Source: Gammaproteobacteria bacterium
Lineage (GTDB): Bacteria > Pseudomonadota > Gammaproteobacteria > S012-40
Direction of reading: 5' to 3'
DNA: 7,735 bases
Assembly: GCA_015491615.1 (NCBI GenBank)
Contig: WFVN01000258.1
Span: forward strand, 1 to 7,735
Each line of letters begins with the position of its first letter. Position 1 is the stretch's first letter. The notes under the pieces were generated by a model that made no database searches, was not told the origin of the DNA, and was given only the letters and a program-made list of their open reading frames with translations. Below are positions 6,209 through 7,735 of the stretch, in pieces. A program made the translations under genes and the position numbers.

Positions 6209-7735
6209 ATGGGTGGTGACATTCTCGGTGTGGGTATTTCCGGACTGCTGGCTTTCCAGCGCAGCCTCAACACCATCGGCCACAACATCTCCAACGTCAA
6301 CACCGAGGGCTATTCCCGTCAGCGTGTGGATTTGGCCACCCGTTATCCGAATCCCTCCGGCATCGGATTCATGGGCAACGGGGTGGAGATCGCCGGGGTC
6401 AGGCGCATCTTCGATGAATATGCTGCCCGGCAATTGCGCGACACCACCACCGGGAGCAATTTCTACCAGACGTACGAGAGCCTCGCCTCGCAGGTGGACA
6501 ATCTTCTCGCCGACCAGGATGCTGGCCTCGCTTCCGCTCTCACCGATTTCTTCGATTCCGTGCAGGGAGTGGCCAACGACCCCACTTCCAACCCGGCGCG
6601 GGCGGTGATGCTCACCAACGCCCAATCCTTGGTGGACCGCTTCGAAACCATGGAACAGTGGCTCGCAGAGCTCAGGCAGGCCAGTAACGGTCGCATCGAG
6701 AGCCAAGTGGCGGAGATCAACGACCTGGCCCGTTCCATCGCCAACCTGAACCAGCAGATCGTCGTCGCCCGTGGCCTGGGCGGGGGCAACGAGCCCAACG
6801 ACATGCTCGACCAGCGCGACCTGCTCCTGGACAAGCTGGCGGCGAAGATCGGCGTCACCACTGTGCCCCAGGACGACGGCTCCATCAACGTCTTCATCGG
6901 CAACGGCCAGAGCCTGGTGCTGGGCTTCAACGCCATGCAGTTCGAGGCGCGTCCCGATCCCGACGATCCCAGCTTCGTGGAGGTGACCTATGTGGACCCG
7001 GGCGCCGGTGCCCTCATTCCCATCACCAAGATGATCACCGGTGGCGAACTGGGCGGGGTCATCGCCTTCCGCGAAGAGGTCTTGAAACCCAGCTTCAACC
7101 AGCTCGGGCGCCTCGCGGTAGGGCTGGCCATGAGCTTCAACGACCAGCACCGCAAGGGCATGGACCTCAACAATGCCCTCGGCGGCGATTTCTTCGTCGA
7201 GCCCACCCCCGAGGTGGCCGCCAGCGTGTACAACACCGGTACCGGTACGGTGAGCGTCACCTTCGATCGCCAACCCGGGATCAACGACATCAGCGACCTG
7301 GTGGCCACCGATTACCAACTCACCTACCTCGCCGGTGGTGACTACGAACTCAAGAACCTGGAGAATGGCCAGACCACCATCTTGGCGGCTGCCTCCGGGC
7401 CGGTGTACGCGGTGGATGGCCTGTCCATCGACGTCTCCGGTTGGACCCCGGCGGTGGGGGACGAGATTTTCATCCGCCCCTACCGGGGCGCCAGCCGCCA
7501 GATCGCCCTCGCCTTCGACGACCCCAACCTGGTGGCCGCTGCCGGCCCCCTGCGCACCGGTCCCAATCCCATCAGCCCCGAGATCGCCAATCAGGGGGAA
7601 GGGCAGATCGGCGAGGCACGTATCCTCGACCCCACCGATCCGCTGTTCCTCACCCCGGTGAACATCGACTTCCGCACCTCTGCTGCCGGCACCGCCCCCT
7701 ATGCCGACGAATACTCGGTGGACGGCGGCGTTACC
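6209..7735 (+). CDS. flgK: Flagellar hook-associated protein 1 FlgK (C-terminus beyond the window)
   Basis: FlgK is exported through the flagellum and forms the first junction layer between hook and filament. The frame is open for 509 codons to the right edge, with no stop seen. AGGAGG (6195-6200) lies 8 bases before the ATG and the flgJ stop is 18 bases upstream, so it is cotranscribed with flgJ. The N-terminus has the axial-protein signature: GISGLLAFQRSLNTIGHNISNVNTEGYSRQRV at about 9-40 (rod/hook-type N-terminal motif, HNISNVNTEGY at 25-35). The FlgK-typical NDMLDQRDLLLDKLA and a GGELGGVIAFREEVLKPSFNQLGRLAVGLAMSFN stretch follow, then the D2 region with VATDYQLTYL and VDGLSIDVSGWTPAVGDEIFIRP. 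Residues after about 430 (SRQIALAF onward) continue without yet reaching the C-terminal coiled coil, so the protein must exceed E. coli FlgK (547 aa) and is probably well over 600. Confidence 0.95.
   Translation, partial: MGGDILGVGISGLLAFQRSLNTIGHNISNVNTEGYSRQRVDLATRYPNPSGIGFMGNGVEIAGVRRIFDEYAARQLRDTTTGSNFYQTYESLASQVDNLLADQDAGLASALTDFFDSVQGVANDPTSNPARAVMLTNAQSLVDRFETMEQWLAELRQASNGRIESQVAEINDLARSIANLNQQIVVARGLGGGNEPNDMLDQRDLLLDKLAAKIGVTTVPQDDGSINVFIGNGQSLVLGFNAMQFEARPDPDDPSFVEVTYVDPGAGALIPITKMITGGELGGVIAFREEVLKPSFNQLGRLAVGLAMSFNDQHRKGMDLNNALGGDFFVEPTPEVAASVYNTGTGTVSVTFDRQPGINDISDLVATDYQLTYLAGGDYELKNLENGQTTILAAASGPVYAVDGLSIDVSGWTPAVGDEIFIRPYRGASRQIALAFDDPNLVAAAGPLRTGPNPISPEIANQGEGQIGEARILDPTDPLFLTPVNIDFRTSAAGTAPYADEYSVDGGVT

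Noticed and set aside
7235..7246. Perfect palindrome ACCGGTACCGGT inside flgK
   Set aside because: It lies in frame as repeated Thr-Gly codons in a Gly/Thr-rich loop of the protein, so it needs no other explanation.
4853..7318. A very long minus-strand open frame across flgJ and flgK, ending as the lipoprotein
   Set aside because: Only the last 112 codons (from 5191) have a ribosome binding site, a signal peptide and protein-like composition. The rest is Gly/Val/His-rich antisense to two well-recognised flagellar genes, as often occurs in GC-rich DNA.
1..7735. CRISPR arrays, tRNA or rRNA genes, insertion sequences, attachment sites
   Set aside because: I read both strands for regularly spaced repeats, cloverleaf-like stretches, terminal inverted repeats and transposase-like proteins and saw none. 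Nearly all sequence is accounted for by the listed genes.

Overview
The window is GC-rich (low to mid 60s percent by eye), gene-dense bacterial chromosome. The organism is most likely a gammaproteobacterium. The evidence is the order tgt-yajC-secD-secF, Tgt, SecD and SecF proteins close in length and motifs to those of enterobacteria, a FlgJ with a fused peptidoglycan hydrolase domain, and a -24/-12 (sigma-54) type sequence in front of a flagellar gene. Genus and species cannot be read from this sequence alone.

Layout. Positions 1-225 (minus strand) hold the start of a membrane protein that runs off the left edge. A 148-base divergent region (226-373) carries back-to-back promoter candidates. 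On the plus strand follow tgt (queuosine tRNA modification), yajC, secD and secF, closely spaced with clear ribosome binding sites, as in the classical gammaproteobacterial Sec cluster. The usual upstream partner queA is not next to tgt. After secF there is a 133-base convergent spacer, then a minus-strand gene for a small lipoprotein that I do not recognise (4853-5191). An 84-base divergent region (5192-5275) separates it from plus-strand flgJ (rod assembly and peptidoglycan hydrolase) and flgK (first hook-filament junction protein, HAP1). FlgK is open to the right edge, with at least 509 codons.

How the genes work together. YajC, SecD and SecF form the accessory complex of the SecYEG translocon that drives late steps of protein export. 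Tgt is functionally unrelated but traditionally linked to them. FlgJ and FlgK act in succession in flagellum building: FlgJ opens the peptidoglycan and caps the rod, and FlgK forms the first junction layer on the hook. The small lipoprotein is predicted to sit in the outer membrane and has no assignable function.

The most notable point is a near-perfect sigma-54 promoter (5249-5264) just before flgJ. Its predicted transcription start falls at about the flgJ start codon, so an mRNA from it would be leaderless or nearly so. Its -24 element, read on the other strand, also serves as the -35 box of a candidate promoter for the divergent lipoprotein gene. I found no wholly new multi-gene system: most of the window is conserved housekeeping and flagellar sequence, and the unexplained parts are the lipoprotein and the promoter arrangements.
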